Assembly (NCBI RefSeq): GCF_900088125.1
Contig: NZ_FLQT01000003.1
Span: 743,071-807,070 of the forward strand
Direction: 5' to 3'
DNA from: Peptoniphilus pacaensis
Lineage (GTDB): Bacteria > Bacillota > Clostridia > Tissierellales > Peptoniphilaceae
DNA length: 64,000 bases
Under the pieces are notes generated by a model, which had not been told where the DNA came from, searched no databases, and saw only the letters and a list, made by a program, of their open reading frames with translations. The position numbers and the translations under genes were made by a program. Position 1 is the stretch's first letter, and each line of letters starts with the position of its first letter. This document shows positions 62,860 through 64,000 of the stretch, piece after piece.

Positions 62860-64000
62860 TTATTTCGTCTTTCCCTTTCGAATCACCAGGGCGAGGACGA
62901 CGCTCGCGGCGGTAATGGCCATGTTTAACAGCACCACCCGCTCGGGCCCCTCTGTGCCCGATGCGGCGGTAATGGCTCCCGCCGCGGCGAGGACCACGTA
63001 ATTGGCCAGAGACGATGCCATCATGACCACGGAGGTGATCTTCCCCTTGTGCTCTTCGTAGAGGCCGTTGGCTTCCGCCACCACCAGCTGCAGAACGCCG
63101 CCGGCACCGCCGTAGCCGATGAAGAAGCCGCCGATTAAAGGCGAGACCGGGCTCTTCACGAAGTAGGTATAGGCCAGGGCACAGAGGCACAGGGCCGGAT
63201 AGAGGACGAGGACGTCTTCCGTGTCGATTTTCTTCAGCACGACGAAAGCCGTAGCCAGGACGGCGACGATGGTCCCCGCCGCGTAAACCGACTGTATCAT
63301 GGAAGGATCTTTCATGCCGTAGAGGCTGCCCAGCTCCTGATTGCAGTTGAGCCACAGGGTAAAGGTGGCGGTGGCGGTAAAGCCCATGAGCACCACGGGC
63401 ACGATGCCCCGCCGTAGGCCCATGGGGCGCTCGTCCTTCGCCGCCCTTTCCCCTTCATCAGGAAAGGCCGCCGTGAAGATCAAGAGGCCGTCCACGGCGA
63501 TAAGCGCGCCGAAGAGGATAAAGACGGCGGTGTAGCTTAAAGATTTTGCGGCAAAGAAGCCGATGACAAAGGGCAGCACAAATTGACCCAAAGACATGGC
63601 GAATTTCGTAAACATATTGGCCCGCGGGCCCCTTTCCTTAAAGAGCTCCATGACCGTAGGGGTGACGCAGGTATCCAAAAAGGAATTGGCCATGCCACCG
63701 ATGATCGCCGCGGCATAGGCGGCCTTTGCCGAAGGCGCATAGGCGATTCCGAAAAAGTACAGGGCGTAGAGAAAGACGCCCCAAAGGCCCGAGGTCTTTC
63801 GCCCCCGCCGGTCCGACACATAGCCGGAAATGGGCAGGGCCACCAAACGGCCCAGGCCCAAAGCGGCGATGACCTGGATCACCGCGGAAATATCCGCCGC
63901 ACCCCAAGCGGTCTGTAGGGCGGATTTGTATTGCGAGAGAATGGATACGCCGATGCCGTGAATAAAATAGGTGAAGTACAGGGGCAGGGCGGTGCGATAA
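62860..64000 (-). CDS. MFS transporter, partial at right window edge
   Basis: At least 380 residues. The open frame continues through the last base of the window, so the true N-terminus lies outside it. The loop 2-3 motif GRLVALPISGYVSDRRGRKT is the MFS signature. About eleven hydrophobic segments are visible, including ALIAVDGLLIFTAAF and the C-terminal VVLLNMAITAASVVLALVI. A GTG at 63882 is in frame but the upstream sequence (YFTYFIHGIGVSILSQYKSA) clearly codes the first helices. Substrate unknown. Confidence 0.9.
   Translation of the reverse strand, partial: YRTALPLYFTYFIHGIGVSILSQYKSALQTAWGAADISAVIQVIAALGLGRLVALPISGYVSDRRGRKTSGLWGVFLYALYFFGIAYAPSAKAAYAAAIIGGMANSFLDTCVTPTVMELFKERGPRANMFTKFAMSLGQFVLPFVIGFFAAKSLSYTAVFILFGALIAVDGLLIFTAAFPDEGERAAKDERPMGLRRGIVPVVLMGFTATATFTLWLNCNQELGSLYGMKDPSMIQSVYAAGTIVAVLATAFVVLKKIDTEDVLVLYPALCLCALAYTYFVKSPVSPLIGGFFIGYGGAGGVLQLVVAEANGLYEEHKGKITSVVMMASSLANYVVLAAAGAITAASGTEGPERVVLLNMAITAASVVLALVIRKGKTK

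Overview
The window is a chromosomal segment of a Gram-positive anaerobe. The 16S rRNA gene on the minus strand has a form I associate with Peptoniphilaceae (Firmicutes, Tissierellia), and the gene set agrees: strong AAAGGAGG ribosome sites, LTA synthase-type and OatA-type envelope enzymes, SLH-anchored surface protein, DUF3793 next to a flavodoxin, and YtrA-type GntR/ABC modules. The genus is not resolved from sequence reading alone. Coding DNA is moderately GC-rich.

Layout. 0.1-4.0 kb: two ABC exporter modules with a YtrA-like GntR repressor and an SdpI-like protein, all minus strand. 4.3-7.6 kb: an XRE membrane regulator, DUF3793 plus flavodoxin, an odd 0.4-kb pyrimidine-rich tract, and a DUF2975/XRE pair with a small membrane-anchored protein. 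7.9-9.2 kb: Na+-dependent amino-acid transporter. 9.5-14.6 kb: a complete rRNA operon (16S-23S-5S, minus strand) with two tandem promoters and no spacer tRNA seen. 15-19.5 kb: aminotransferase, IclR regulator and a polar amino-acid ABC uptake operon. 19.9-23.1 kb: ClC transporter, orphan type-1 binding lipoprotein and a membrane protein in one overlapping operon, whose terminator is split by an IS3-family element (23.1-24.7 kb). 24.8-25.2 kb: an intergenic mosaic of stem-loops that recurs near 47.7, 52.5 and 54.1 kb. 25.3-29.8 kb: papain-like peptidase divergent from a heterodimeric ABC exporter, and a GlsB/YeaQ protein. 29.9-44.6 kb: two giant translationally coupled repeat proteins (2409 and 2507 aa); only the second has SLH domains. 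45-47.5 kb: LTA-synthase-like sulfatase and a macrodomain hydrolase. 47.8-54.1 kb: two same-length (1254 bp) oppositely oriented IS3-family copies whose predicted proteins match wherever compared, flanking zinc-ribbon proteins and cysE/cysK. 54.4-58.5 kb: Fe-alcohol dehydrogenase, OatA-like acyltransferase, DegV. 58.6-61.7 kb: zinc ABC uptake operon divergent from a Fur/Zur regulator. 61.7-64 kb: SelD-N-terminus-type oxidoreductase and an MFS transporter running off the right edge.

The most striking signal is the relation between insertion sequences and hairpins. All three IS copies sit in palindromic stem-loops. The flanks of the two 1254-bp copies make sense only if the 3.8-kb segment between them has inverted: reversing it in silico restores two copies of the same hairpin, each with a 3-4 bp target duplication. 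The uninterrupted relatives of that hairpin belong to a composite, stem-loop-rich intergenic repeat that I do not recognise.
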